64,000 nucleotides of DNA from Sclerodactyla briareus (lineage: Eukaryota; Echinodermata; Holothuroidea; Dendrochirotida; Sclerodactylidae): assembly GCA_026419785.1 (NCBI GenBank), contig JAODTK010005198.1:1-64000 (forward strand), in the 5' to 3' direction. Below, in pieces: positions 47,440-58,869 of this stretch; within the stretch, counting starts at the first letter, position 1; every line of letters begins with the position of its first letter. The translations under genes were made by a program, and so were the position numbers. The notes under the pieces are model-generated. The model saw only the letters and a list, made by a program, of their open reading frames with translations, made no database searches and had not been told where the DNA came from.

Positions 47440-49170
47440 CTGAGCAGGAGATAACACAGGGTTGTTGGGTGGTGGGAGATCGGGAGACATTCACATTAAC
47501 TCAATTCCCCTCGTCTCTTCTGCACCTCCAGTACTCTGGGCATGGTCAGTCAAGGTGGGTCATTATTCGTCAAATCCAAAGTGGCTCATATCTGTGCCAC
47601 TTTTCTTTGAATGGTCAGTCACAGAGCTGATTCTGGGTTGTGTTGCCATTTAAAGGGAAATTCCAGCCAAATTTTTACTCTCTTGGTGTTCAGTTTAAAG
47701 AAATAAAAAAATCATTTAAATAATCACCACTCAACTCACTTTGTTCCAGGTTCATACAGGTTCGGTTGGGAAGATATGGCTTCCTCAAATTTCAAATAAT
47801 TTGCTGATTTCGGCGAACTGGCAAACTTTTTGTCATGTCATATCTACCAATCATAAGGGAAAAGACATATTCCTTACCATTTTTCTATCAAATTGGTAGA
47901 TATGATGTCATCAAATGTTGCAATTTGCAAAATTTTTTGGGCCGAAGTAGTTGAAGTAGGCCTACTATGATATAGAATTTCTACTCTTGACAGTTGGTGC
48001 TCAATACCATTTCGAGTCACTGTAAGATCTTGACAAGGAACCCCATAATAGTCCTGATGTGAGATGTACACACCCGTTATGCCATCGCATGGCTTCGGCC
48101 GGCCCTAACGGCCAGAGTGACAGTCTCACTGTCACTGTTGAAGGAAACCTACACGTGTAAGCCGTAAAGTCACTATTTTAGAATGACATGGATGCCAGAG
48201 CATGACAAACTCAAACATTTACGGCACAATGGCCCGAAAGGTATGGGAATGCTTGACTGATTCACAACAGTTTCAATGCTGCCTTCTATCCTGATCTCTC
48301 CTTGAGCTTCTAGCAGTCAAACCTCCATTAAACGAGGAATGGCAATAAAAAAGGTGTTTTTTTCTCTGTTTCGACAAAATTAGCGATTGAGAGTGGATTG
48401 AAATGCTGTGAATAGACCACCAACTATGACTGTAGGGTACCCACCAAACACTTTGTCAACATCATGGACGGGGAGGAGAGGACCAAATTATTGGGACGAT
48501 TGTTTCAACAATGCAGACAATTTAAATCATGTTATTTGGCACTTTAGCTGTTAAATTCTTGCAATGACATAACTATGACAGAACTGTCAGAGCAATGAAT
48601 ACCATTTCCTGTCGAGCAACTTGTGGATGCCGAGTCATCGTAACAACCAGAATGTGGCCAGTAATTAGTTTTGATTGCCCGGAATGGGTGTTAAACTATT
48701 TAAAGGCATTCACAGATTGCGTGAGAGGGAAACGGATGATATTCCATGATGCATAATGAAGTGAGTGTTGTGGATCATCACATATAACAATGACAGCCCA
48801 AAGGAAAACCTGCTAAGAATACCACAAAATGCAGTGATTGTAAATATCTGAGCCAGTCAACACATGATAGGTTGGTGTGAGTCAACCCTGCTTGCCCATA
48901 CATCCCATTATGCAGCTGTTAAAAAAAAGCACTGGTCAGTTGCATGACACACCCCTACTACTCTAGCAAGGTGAGTCATTGTACTTCGGTGGGTCAACAA
49001 ACGGGGTACAAAGACCCACCCCTCAGTCCCTTTTGTGACTGACAAATCATGAAATCTGACACACCCCAAATTCCCAAAGCCTCATACCCTGCTGTACAAT
49101 TTGAAACAACTGACTCACCTCTCAGTCACTTCAGTGACAGACAATGGTACAATGACCCTACAATGACTTA
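47440..49170. other. Intron-like gap
   Basis: AT-rich DNA between two exons of the minus-strand gene. Contains a GC-rich palindromic word 'ggccggccctaacggcc' near 48098. No repeats or genes recognised. Confidence 0.4.
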
Positions 49171-49171
49171 C

Positions 49172-49277
49172 CTTGTCCAGGGTAGTGGGGGTTGTCTCAT
49201 GCAATTGACGGGTGCATGATATGTAGGACTCACTTCCAGACACAGGTACAGGATAGTCATCAAGAGTCTCTATAACT
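49172..49277 (-). CDS. Unassigned minus-strand membrane-protein gene, exon after the membrane segment
   Basis: 106 bp: one base plus 35 codons. Acceptor 'gggttaaaagcacag', donor GACAAG|GTAAGT (consensus). Reads VIETLDDYPVPVSGSESYIS then CTRQLHETTPTTLDK with no error. Ser/Thr/Tyr-rich, as in a cytoplasmic tail just inside a membrane helix, but topology is inferred. Confidence 0.65.
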
Positions 49278-49648
49278 CTGTGCTTTTAACCCACAGTTAT
49301 AAGGAAATGACAATAATTGCATGAAAATGACACACAAAAATACAAAATCAGATGTACCATTCACTGAAATGAATGTTTTCACTCAACATCTATTTAGTTG
49401 GCGATGAACAACTGGTGGATAGTGACAGTACCATGAGCCACTGAGCAATGGCGCACATCGGTGGGGGGCATAACATATTGGCAGTCGCCTCCAAATGAAG
49501 ACAAACCACTGCCTCCCCCCCCCCCCAAAGGGCACCCTAGCATCCCACTCGCCCTTCATATTGCTAGCACCCAGATCCCAGGATAATGCCTCGGGGGGGG
49601 GGGGGGGGGGGGGAGTGGTCACATTTGACAAGTCTAAGGGTTTCTTAC

Positions 49649-49816
49649 CTATTTTTTTCATTCTAGATGGTTTCCCGTTGTGTAATGTTTTGTGTGTGGT
49701 TTCCTTCGAGCCAGCAGAAACACCGCACAGATGAACAGGCATATTAGACACCCACTGACGCAACGGCGATGATGATGATTATCACTTGGTGGGGGATTCT
49801 TCACTGATAACAGCCA
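49649..49816 (-). CDS. Unassigned minus-strand gene, single membrane-spanning exon
   Basis: 168 bp; acceptor 'attacttctccctccaaacag' (parts: attacttctccc, tccaaacag), donor AAATAG|GTAAGA. Read across frame shifts: AVISEESPTK, then VIIIIIAVASVGV, then LICLFICAVFLLARRK, i.e. a juxtamembrane acidic segment, one membrane helix of about 27 residues and a basic stop-transfer sequence. Tail reads ETTHKTLHNGKPSRMKKI. Looks like a type I single-pass receptor or adhesion protein. At least two single-base shifts. The family is unknown. Confidence 0.55.
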
Positions 49817-50308
49817 CTGTTTGGAGGGAGAAGTAATTGGTATCATAACACATCAAGCACAAAAACAAGGTAGCAGTACTTCTTCTATTTTTCTCTTGGG
49901 TCATCCAGTAGCAGAGATGACTCTGCCAACTCAAGAAAGTTATCATATGCCCTATGCACTGTTTACTGCTAATCGTCGATCAGTCCCCCGAGTGACAAGC
50001 ATCGTAAATGCAAGAGGAAGCTGACAAAATGTGACATTTTACTCATCGCTGCCCAGCTTTCAATCTCCATCTACAGAGTGAATTAAATGCTCTAATGTTT
50101 GACAAACTAGATTGACTTCCCTGTGAAATCATCCCCCCCCCTTCCGATCGAAGTGGGTTAATTTAGCGTGAGCGAGAGCCGGGAGGGAAAGCAGCATAGA
50201 ACCTCGTTGGATCTTTACGGACATTGGTCTGTGTAAACATGAGTCATGGATGTGCCAACTACTCGCGGTTGAGATCCTGATGGCTGGCCGGACAATAAAC
50301 ACCCTCAC

Positions 50309-50347
50309 CTGGCCACAGTGGAGGTTTTTATGGCACAGGAGGATTTA
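50309..50347 (-). CDS. Possible 39-bp exon of the minus-strand gene
   Basis: Acceptor 'catatcaggttcacctcag', donor GGCCAG|GTGAGG. One phase reads KSSCAIKTSTVA, and its start phase fits the exon ending at 52298. The following membrane exon would need a different phase, so something is missing or wrong. Confidence 0.3.
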
Positions 50348-50700
50348 CTGAGGTGAACCTGATATGAGAGCCACCTACAAATAAAAAAAACCCGAGAGGG
50401 GGGGCAGAATCCACCTGTTCAGGATGAACTGTGAAACACTTGAGTGATTTGGTATGAGAAGTCATCATTACACATTAGAGGGAAGCAACCCCGCTCACGC
50501 AGGCAGCCCCACAAACACCATGGAGCACCAATTTGTGAATTGTCACTGAGCAACAACTTGAACCGTATGATGCCGACTTCTCTACGGAAGCAGCGGGTAA
50601 TGATACCCCTTGCTCTCCCCCAATCAAGCACACACACAAACCGACATGCTGAACCTGGCCAACACCAACACCTACGTGCTAAACCCGGCCCTTTGATCAG

Positions 50701-50998
50701 AGATCGTATTAGCTCAGTCGGTTTGGTAAAGCTCCAGACCGCAGATCGAGAGATTGCGAGTTGAATCCTGCGAACAAATCAGGTTTTATGGTGTGGGCAA
50801 CTTCATCTCCAACACCAGATGATGAATGGTACCTGTTAGGAATATGAGTCACAACCTAAGCCTCTTATGACAAGCACTTACTCTTGGGAATCGACGGAGA
50901 GCATACAGGTTTGTCAACAGGGTAGAGGTAATATCTGACAAGCGCTTTGAGATTGCAGAAACAACGTTAGATAGCGCTACATACTCACTTGATATTAT
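50701..50998 (+). mobile_element. tRNA-derived SINE
   Basis: Head: 'gtattagctcagtcggtttg' 'gtaaagctccagaccgcaga' (A box) and 'gattgcgagttgaatcctgc' (B box) with tRNA-like spacing. Body: 'aacttcatctccaacaccag', 'ggtacctgttaggaatatga'. Tail: 'aatatctgacaagcgctttg' 'agattgcag' ... 'ttagatagcgct'. Same family as the split copy at 16925-19505. No intact tRNA cloverleaf, so not a tRNA gene. Confidence 0.8.
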
Positions 50999-51009
50999 GG
51001 CACTACACA

Positions 51010-51840
51010 CCATGATGTTCAGTTTGCATGACCTGCCACTATAAATGCAGGGAAATGATCAATGCTATGATATGTTGATGACTTTTTGCAGCTGGTAAGA
51101 GCCTACTCTGGTAATCTTTTGTTATGCATAATAGTCTTTAAATAGCATGTGTTGCCCCTATGTATATAAACAAAAAAAAGATCCTTGAAAATTAGTTCTA
51201 AGCATTGTGAACTCTTATTGTAACAATGATTCAATGTATTAAAACCTGCCCTTATTAACTCTAATGATCAAATCTCATTGTCTTTTGAGAGGCATAAACT
51301 GACTGGAATTGTGGAATTCTCCTTGACCTTTCAAGGCCTTCTGAAACTGTAATTATTGGAGAAATGACCTCTGTAACAGACTAGTTGTTGACTTTAATTT
51401 AGAGTTCCTTGCCCTCTTTTATCTGCTCTATTTATAAGCGTGACAATTGACAAGATATATTGTAGTCAACCACATCACTTTATAATGTGTCATAAGTGAT
51501 GGTAGCAATCTATGGGCCCAAAAATCGATTTAAAAAAAAATGCTAATTACTGGTTTGATGCACCCAGCGTTTCACAATTTATCATGCTGCAGGAATTTAC
51601 AACCTGTCTTACACATCAGCTAGAAAAAATTAATATTGCTGCCTGGTTTCCATAGATTTTAACCATTTTACAATTTCCACCTACCTCTGTTGCAAATCTA
51701 TTTGTGAAAAGGATAGCATTTTTCATATAAGACAAACTGGTGGTTGTAAGATTTCATATTGTAGATTAGCCTTCACATAACAGAGAGCTGAATATCTGGA
51801 GTAGTCTGCCAACGTCACTGAAGGAAATGTTGTATTAAAC
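51010..51840. other. Intron-like gap
   Basis: AT-rich, no repeats or exons recognised. Confidence 0.4.
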
Positions 51841-51849
51841 TGACAACTC

Positions 51850-52480
51850 ATATGCTAGACTGTGGTGGGTCTTCGGGTACCATGACCGTGGCATCTCCCA
51901 ACATACAGGAAAGCTCCAACCACCATCCCCTCCTCTCCCCCTCCTCTCCTAACAGCACTCTCAGCCCTGTGCACACACTTATCCCCCCCCCCCCTTCCGC
52001 CCTGGCACCTACTAGCACTCTCAGCCCTGTGCACATGCTATCCCCCCCCCCCCCCCCCCCTTCCGCCCTGGCACCTACTAGCACTCTCAGCCCTGTGCAC
52101 ACATTTAGGGTATTTCGCCGCTGCACATGTCAGTGTCTGGTATACATGGACATGGTTTTATGCAAGACTGTAGCAAGTCATCATGACTGTGGCACCATCA
52201 AGCAGGAAAGCATCACCCACCGCCCATTCCTTTCCCCCAAGGCACCCCCTCCTCCCTCCTCTCCTACCAGCACTCTCAGCCCTGTGCACACACTTACATG
52301 CTATAGGTTCTACACCGCGCACAGGTCCGTGTCTGGTATACAGGACTTGACCCGTATGCTGGACTGTGGCAGGTCTTTTGGTATGGTGACCTTGGCGTCC
52401 TCCATCAAGCAGGGCAGGAGCTGCTCCTCCCAGCAGGTCGGGGGCAAGTTCACTCCACCGGTACAGGTATAGCGCTTCGA
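51850..52480. repeat. Nested tandem repeats that include part of an exon
   Basis: Inner unit of about 60 bp, 'agcactctcagccctgtgca' 'cacacttatccccc' plus 'ttccgccctggcacctac', at 51953-52105 and 52265-52295. Outer unit: 'gactgtggcaggtcttttgg' 'tatggtgaccttggc' (52364-52400), with diverged copies at 51859-51896 and 52168-52210. On the minus strand these are three copies of the 3' part of the exon at 52298-52547. Long frames on both strands (206 codons on plus) are repeat products. Confidence 0.7.
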
Positions 52481-52547
52481 TGTTAAAAACTCCCGGGGTT
52501 CTGGGATATCATACCCCACCGTTACCGAGTTGAGGTTATATCCAAAC
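52298..52547 (-). CDS. Unassigned minus-strand gene, Cys-containing (probably extracellular) exon
   Basis: Acceptor 'cctgatcttcatgcag', donor ATAGCAT|GTAAGTG. Reads FGYNLNSVTVGYDIPEPREF, LTSKRYTCTGGVNLPPTCWE, EQLLPCLMEDAKVTIPKDLP, then after a one-base shift VYQTRTCARCRTYS. Even spacing of Cys suggests a secreted or extracellular domain upstream of the membrane exon. Starts in phase 2, ends in phase 2 after correction. Its 3' half is present in three tandem copies (see repeat at 51850-52480). Confidence 0.55.
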
Positions 52548-52549
52548 CT

Positions 52550-54550
52550 GCATGAAGATCAGGAAATAGATGGAATGACTCTCTGAACAGGCTCAGCTGA
52601 AGGAATATTGACATTTGTCTCAGATTCCAGAAAACGACCAAGAGTTTCGGCATAGCACTGGCTTGATCAGGGAGAAGTTTGGGGGGGGAGCGGCAGCCTA
52701 ACCATACCAAATAGGCATGCAGCAAGGAAGCAAGGGATAATGCGAACATGATCTTCTCTAACTGCTTATTTGGCCAATGGATCATTACTTTCCCAGGTAT
52801 TAATATCCGTTTATTTTCCATTCTGACTCGTTGTTTTTACTATCTCTTAACTCTATCCCCTCCCAGTTTTCCCCTCTCTTTCATGACCGGATTGGAAGTG
52901 AAGGGGGGACCGGCGTCCGCCTGATCGCTGGCCCAGAGGAGGCATGAGTGAGGGGACCGAAGAGACAGGGGACTTATGAGATGGGGGGGGGGGGGGTTGA
53001 TTAGACACCCATCTTCCTTTCCAAACCATAAAACTGACCTTCTTTAGCTGGAGACAATGCTGCAAAATAATGGAAAGGAAAGGGGAATTAATATAAAACA
53101 CAGATTACCAACAAATTAAAGTATGTTTTCTCTCTGATATAATTCACATGGCCTCCACAGGTTTATAGTTCACTGTTCTTAGTGATCATTTGGTTGACAG
53201 GGTCAATCCCAGCTCTTTGCCAGCATTCTTGAAGGCAGGGTAGGTGAAAGACCTCCTAGGGGGTATCAATGGAACAATTAGGGCTGATTAAAATCTTGGT
53301 GCATTCATGCACTATTATGCCGTGATACTGTCGGTGTTTGCATAGATACGAGACATCACAATTCGATGATAAACAGGCACAATGATGCTGAACTCCAAGT
53401 GTAGCCAAAGGATCCAGGTTCAGTGATCATGGTATGCCACTGAAAAGGTAACAAGGTCACCACATTGAAGAATCTTTTTTTGTGAAAGTGACACAATTGT
53501 GTCTGTTCAAAAGATTTGTTGAAAAATGCTGATATATGACAAGGATGCGGCCACATATTAAATGTTGGGAGGTTCTCTGCAAGTTGGGGGGATCCAAAGC
53601 AACAGCGCAAACATTTTTTTTGTGTGGGCCAAAAGGGTATGAAGCCCCCATAGAGATTAGGAGCCAAGGCCCCTTGCTCCAGTGGCTGCACCTTCAATAT
53701 AAGGATCTCTCGGAGGTGGAAGAACATGTTGTGAAAACCACTATTTAATTAATGCATTTTTGAACAACTGCTTACACAATGGCAAATTATTGTCCTAGCT
53801 CCCCTGACAAATTAATATAATGAATTTGTTGCAGGTATTGTGAAAGTTGACAAAAGTTAATGAGGCACCGGAAACAATATACTCGGAACAAAGGAGCCAT
53901 CCCTGTAGGTGTAGGACCTCAGGGGGAATCCCTGAAATGTGAAATATTTCTTCCTTGCAATCTCCAAACATCTTGTAAATAGTGAGAGACTATCAAAATA
54001 TGGCTGCAAATAAGCAGCCGCCCCAAAAAATTCTGAAAAAAGACTGCTTAATTAACAAAAGCCGAATGCGTTATGTAATGCCTCGCCATTCACGACCACT
54101 ACATACCCATAGAATGAAAATTTTGAAGCATCTATTCCTGTTAATTTTCAAATCTCATCTGCGTCATTATCAAGATGAAAAATTCACACTAAAAAAAAGC
54201 TCAATTGTCAATTGCTTACACAGAGTGAGACATTATGATAGTGTCAAAATAACAGTAAATCCTCCTATAATTTGCAGCATTGCAGAAAAAATGTGACATG
54301 AAGAAAGGGTCTGTGTTGAGGGATATCACAAAATTGATTAATGATTCCCTCCATATTTAACAATGACTGCTAAGACCAACAGCTTAGGGCCTGAACCCGA
54401 CCGTACAGAATTAATCACGTAATGTATCCCTCCCTATAAAACGACGACTGCTGTATCCGACTGCGTTGTGGCTGTATACGACTATGCGGTACTTTGTATA
54501 CGGGGCCAGGCCGACAGCAGTGTAATTAGCCTCGGTGAGCCGTAGGTCCT
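52550..54550. other. Intron-like gap with two acceptor-bounded blocks
   Basis: Minus strand: a 21-bp block at 53038-53058 between 'ccattattttgcag' and AAG|GTCAGT; and an open block below 53442 after 'gaccttgttaccttttcag', reading LEFSIIVPVYHRIVMSRIYA in one phase, without a clear donor. Poly-G near 52984. Confidence 0.3.
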
Positions 54551-54553
54551 TAC

Positions 54554-54699
54554 CCTGAGGATGAAGGACCGGGCAGATGAGACGTCAAAAGTACTGAGTC
54601 TCACCACCGTCCTCTTCCACTGGCGTCCCATAAGAAGACAGCCGCTTGATGTCGTCAGTCTCCTGACCTCTCGGAGGTTTGTAGGGGTTTCCGGGACAC
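54554..54699 (-). CDS. Unassigned minus-strand gene, upstream exon
   Basis: 146 bp; acceptor 'cttctctatttcatcttcag', donor CTCAGG|GTAAGG. Reads CPGNPYKPPRGQETDDIKRL then SSYGTPVEEDGGETQYF. A TTTT run holds one T too many, after which DVSSARSFILR continues to the donor. With 145 bp the exon is one base plus exactly 48 codons. Polar, probably extracellular. Assignment to the same gene as the exons at 52298 and below rests on strand and position only. Confidence 0.55.
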
Positions 54700-55042
54700 C
54701 TGAAGATGAAATAGAGAAGATAGCTGGGAGGTGGGTCGTTGGAGCGGTCCGGGGTAAGAGTAACTTATTGTGTGGGTGTTGATGATGTGTTAGTGTGTTG
54801 TTGTGGTGTACAAGTGAAGAGTGTGTATATGTATGTGAGATCGCATGCAAACGGAGACATTCGTGTTTACTATCCTTAGAGGGCAACTGCAGGATGATTT
54901 ATTCAGGGGCTAATTTAATAGCTGGATAGAAACTAAATGCGTCAGTCCAAACCGCAAGTTCATAGGACTTTCAGTACAGAGTTTTATTAGTCATTTGAAG
55001 TTTGTGTATTGTGAAGCATGTGTATTGCGTCAAGTTCGAAAT

Positions 55043-55470
55043 GCATTCCCATCATGCAATAATATTTGATGTCATACTTGCACAACCCTGCAAACATTCT
55101 TTGTTTTCTGTTGAAATTCAAAACATTCATCCAAGTTGAAAAACATTTAGTCTATGGGGAGAAGCTGTATGGTCGGTAGGTGTTGATATTACTTGGTGTG
55201 AGAAAGACAACGGAACTTCTTTTAAATGTTGACTTATTCAACAAAATGACACAATAAATACCTACATAATTTCCTGGTTGTCCATGTGTGACATCTGCGT
55301 TATGGGTGAAATTGGGGATTCTCCCCAGGTATCTGCCTCATGGCTCAAACTTTGAAGGCTAATAACTCCACATAGGAACATCGTATTGAATGGGGGTTTG
55401 GACCTATAGATACAGTTTCAATCTCCACAATTACAACCTTGTTTAACCAAGCCTGCGTGGTCCCTCAATG
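55043..55470. repeat. Dispersed repeat R2, copy 2
   Basis: Aligns with 4505-4928 in the same orientation (see that entry). Adjoins the 3' end of a LINE fragment at about 55490. Confidence 0.75.
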
Positions 55471-55489
55471 TTTGTGATAATGTTTGTGA

Positions 55490-55870
55490 AAGGGACATGT
55501 AACTCCATGCACAGAAACAGTGTTTCAGTAGAGAACAACAGAACTATCTAACAATCTGAGTGATGGAAAAACAAGTCAAGACTGTTCTTTAACACTCTTA
55601 GACCAAACAACATCTGCAGGGAGGCTATTGTACTCATTAATCACTCTATGCAAAATGAAATAGTTCTCAATGTCCAATCTGCAATGTTTACCACAAATCT
55701 TGAGACAGTGGCCCCAATTATTGGTACCATTAGAATAAGATCGAAGAGGTCATCGCAGCCACGGACAGTAATTTTGAGAACGCTGAAAAAATCAAACTGT
55801 TGTCGAATGGCCATTTGCAACCAGCATTTGAGATCCCAGTTTTTAATGAAAGCAGTCATGCTGCAATTTG
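55490..55870 (-). mobile_element. LINE 3' fragment (end of reverse transcriptase ORF)
   Basis: Minus-strand three-frame reading gives the usual C-terminal block of CR1/L2-like LINEs: 'RGCDDLFDLILMV', then 'KICGKHCRLDIENYFILHRV', 'INEYNSLPADVVWSKSVK'. Frame shifts and the missing body show it is a 5'-truncated dead copy. Confidence 0.7.
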
Positions 55871-57055
55871 CAGCTGCAAATGAACAGAATTACGCCTATA
55901 TTCCAGACCCCTGTCACTAGACATCGCATAATCCCACTGCAAACTCTGCACGCCTCAGTACACCAGCATTCTGCACCTGAACGAAAGCAAATTGTCCTAA
56001 TAGCTTATTTTGCGTCCTTCCGCACTCAGCAAGTGCATCAATCGAATCATGCAAAACGTTTACTGCCTGGTGCTATTAATTACACAACAAAATTGCTAAA
56101 AGTGTGCAATGGGAGTTTGCCAGTCTCCTTAATGTTTGTTTTTGTAGCTGCAGATGCCCAACAAGACACTCTTAAAAACTTGTTTTTAGTTTTGGAGTGC
56201 AATGACTCTAAATTGAGCAGTTTAATTGCGAACAACACGGCCACTCCATCATGGTAGCGAATGTTTGAGAGTTAAGACTGGAGGCTTTTAGCCCATTAGA
56301 GGAGGGGTTAGTGAAAACAACAAAATCAGAAAGCAAGTAACGTTTAGATATCTATATATATATTATATATATAATTATATTATTATATTGTGCATAAACA
56401 TAAATTTATTTCAATAGAAAGCTCTGCACGCCATACTAATAGCACATCCATTGTTTTTGCCAACATTCTTTACGTTTGCACCTGATTAAGTTCTTCTTGG
56501 ATGATTAGATGCCACAACCACTTTGACGCCCCAATAACATTGCATTTTTAATTATACACAGTTCAGTTTATTCAGGCCCATTTTTGGCTGGTATGTGATC
56601 GGATCATGTGGTGTAATTTCATAGGAAGTGCGCACTTATGTTGTGCTCAAATTCTTTGTGCCCGCTGTATGATTTTGGGTTTGTCAGCAATTTTATAATG
56701 GGATGAACGTATGTGTGTGGTGTTCGACCAGAACGAATACAAATGTCACAAACATTTTTATTGGAAAAATTGAGAGCGGTAATAGCTCTCCGAGGATGGA
56801 CTTGGAGATTCTAAATCTCTAATATGCCATTCATTGTTTTGTTCCTTCTTCCCATTGTATATTAGGAGAAGATGAGAATATCCTCAACATGGCAGTTAGG
56901 AGACAAAGTGTTATTTCATTTTTGGTTTCTTTTCTTTTCGTCATTTTTTCTCACCCTCTGTTTAGATTTTTTTCTTTCTTTTTCTTCATACCTCAAACGA
57001 GGGTAATAGAAATATATATATCTATATATATATTAGATATATATATCTATATCTA

Positions 57056-57086
<31 letters not shown>

Positions 57087-57200
57087 AATTATATATTTTT
57101 TTCACTATTTACCTCTTAACCGCAGCAAAGCCAGTCCATAGAGGTTGGATACAGGAGTAGAGGCGGAAGAGTATATTTCCCGTTATCACCAACATATTTT
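55870..57200. other. Gap with AT microsatellites
   Basis: A 129-codon plus-strand frame (55868-56257) has no motif. (TA)-rich tracts at about 56351-56395 and 57011-57092. Otherwise AT-rich sequence. Confidence 0.4.
57011..57092. repeat. (TA)n microsatellite
   Basis: Almost pure TATATA/TATC over about 80 bp, and a shorter similar tract at 56351-56395. Confidence 0.9.
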
Positions 57201-57307
57201 TCTTTGAGTTATGCAGAGTCTCGGCGTTATTACTTGTTTCCCATTCAAACATATCTCAGCAATACCGATCGTAGGAGTGGTTGCATTACAGTAGTAAATG
57301 CAAGGGG

Positions 57308-57533
57308 TTTTCAGCCTGACGTAAAGAAGTCAGCTCCCCTGACGAGGAAACCGTTGAAGCTATTCTCAGGACTCGACGAGCTCCGAGACGACTGGGCTTG
57401 CCGGGGTCCGTTTCCATCCGGAAGCGGGGTGGCGTTTTGTACCAGTGACGGGGAGGTGGGGTTGCCACGCTGGCAGACAAGTGCCTTCTTTCGCACCTCC
57501 TGGTGCGAATAGTGTCGGGACCGAATTCTATGA
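57308..57533 (-). CDS. Candidate terminal exon, unknown gene (both strands open)
   Basis: A GC-rich island in AT-rich DNA. Minus strand after 'catatccctatcatag' reads IRSRHYSHQEVRKKALVCQR, GNPTSPSLVQNATPLPDGNG, then a Ser-rich tail to GFLVRGADFFTSG and a stop. The plus strand is also open for 102 codons (57204-57512). Minus is preferred for its Ser-rich, tail-like composition. No family recognised. Confidence 0.3.
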
Positions 57534-57539
57534 TAGGGA

Positions 57540-58860
57540 TATGTCTAGGAGAGGAGATATAAACAAAATTAACACTTAACTAACATTCTGACGTTCTATC
57601 TTGATTTGATTACTAAAGTCCAATGATGTCATGTAACAGTGTGTTCTTCGAAATCTCAAACCAGATGAAAAAAAAAGGGGATATACAAAACCCCACATGC
57701 CTTATTTGGATAATCCAGCATGTTGCCTTGATGAGTTACTTCAAATAGTACTGGAAGGGTATGGATGAGAGAACCGTGCGGGGAGGGGGTGCATGTGAGC
57801 TGCCAATAGGACTCCACAACAGTTGAATGATGGCATTGACTTTGTATTAGAGTACATCCAGTGCTCGAGGACTAGCGGAAATATAGCAGGTTGGCCAGTT
57901 CACGCACGTAGTATTCTATCGGCTGGAATTTATTTCGAAATGTTGTAGGTTAAGCAAGCATCAAGTAAACTCATTATCCAAGATTACTGGCCTCAAGGGA
58001 GATGAACTTCCAGATGAATGGAAAGTACGGCAAAGTATGAAAGCGGTTCACACCTTACAGTATTCAGTAATAAATATATGGTCGTCAAAGGTCATAATGG
58101 TCCGCTGGCAATTGACCTTGCCAAATGATCCTCGGAAATGACTCATTTTACCAACAACAAATCTCCACGGATGTTCCTCAACTATCCACAATGACATAAT
58201 GAAACATGGGATGAATCGGTTCGTTTCAGAGCAGTGGCAAGTGTTTGCAAAATAAGCTGTTAAAGGTAACGACCATGGGGGAAATTTTGTCTATGCCGTT
58301 GAAATACCCCAGTGGCGACCATGTGCACTTGCAACATGGATAGGCTATTACCATGTGATGCCAATGGAGATTCATTTTCCCACAGTGACGAACATTCATA
58401 ACACGGAGCGGTGATGTCAAATCTATTAATGTTAAACCTATTCTGTCATCTTGTTTGTTTGAGGCTGTGATTTTTGGCAGGGAGTGTGTCCTAAAGGTCA
58501 CATAAAGCGTTTCCGCTACACTTCTTTCTCTTTTGCCTCGATTATGAATATTTACTTGTTACTATACTTCTGTTCATACTGCTCGAAGGAGATTGCATTT
58601 CATTTCATTTAATCATTGGTGTTACGCAAACTGACATATTACATGTTAATAGATTGAATAATTACTCTAAAAGAAAGTACCAAGGGAAACCAAGAGTGTG
58701 CATATATGAACAAAAGGCGATGAGAGTTCACATAAAAAGCCATACACAAGGCTTTAACAAGGTGTGTACTCCCATAGATACAGGAAAAATTACATAATAA
58801 CAACATGGTATTTAAAGAAGAAAAGGAAAAAAAAAAACAAATAATTAATGATGTCATGTC
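57540..58860. other. Gap, nothing recognised
   Basis: AT-rich sequence, short frames without motif. Confidence 0.4.
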
Positions 58861-58869
58861 AGATAATTC

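Noticed and set aside
47302-47490. Resemblance of 'PVLSPAQALFG' to the integrase tail of Gypsy-type LTR elements
   Set aside because: The LSPAQ part falls inside a perfect pyrimidine tract and acceptor; the rest is a 43-codon exon whose phases fit its neighbours. No LTRs or other parts of such an element nearby.
50701-50775. tRNA gene
   Set aside because: A and B boxes are present but the arms do not pair into a cloverleaf and a SINE body and tail follow.
51852-52472. 206-codon plus-strand reading frame, the longest in the window
   Set aside because: It runs through nested tandem repeats and C runs; composition is Pro/Ser/His repeats. The minus strand carries the exon signal.
53536-53748. 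70-codon plus-strand frame
   Set aside because: No splice sites; the minus strand has a better acceptor in the same area.
57204-57512. 102-codon plus-strand frame as a gene
   Set aside because: Codon use and the Ser-rich tail favour the minus strand; without RNA neither is firm.
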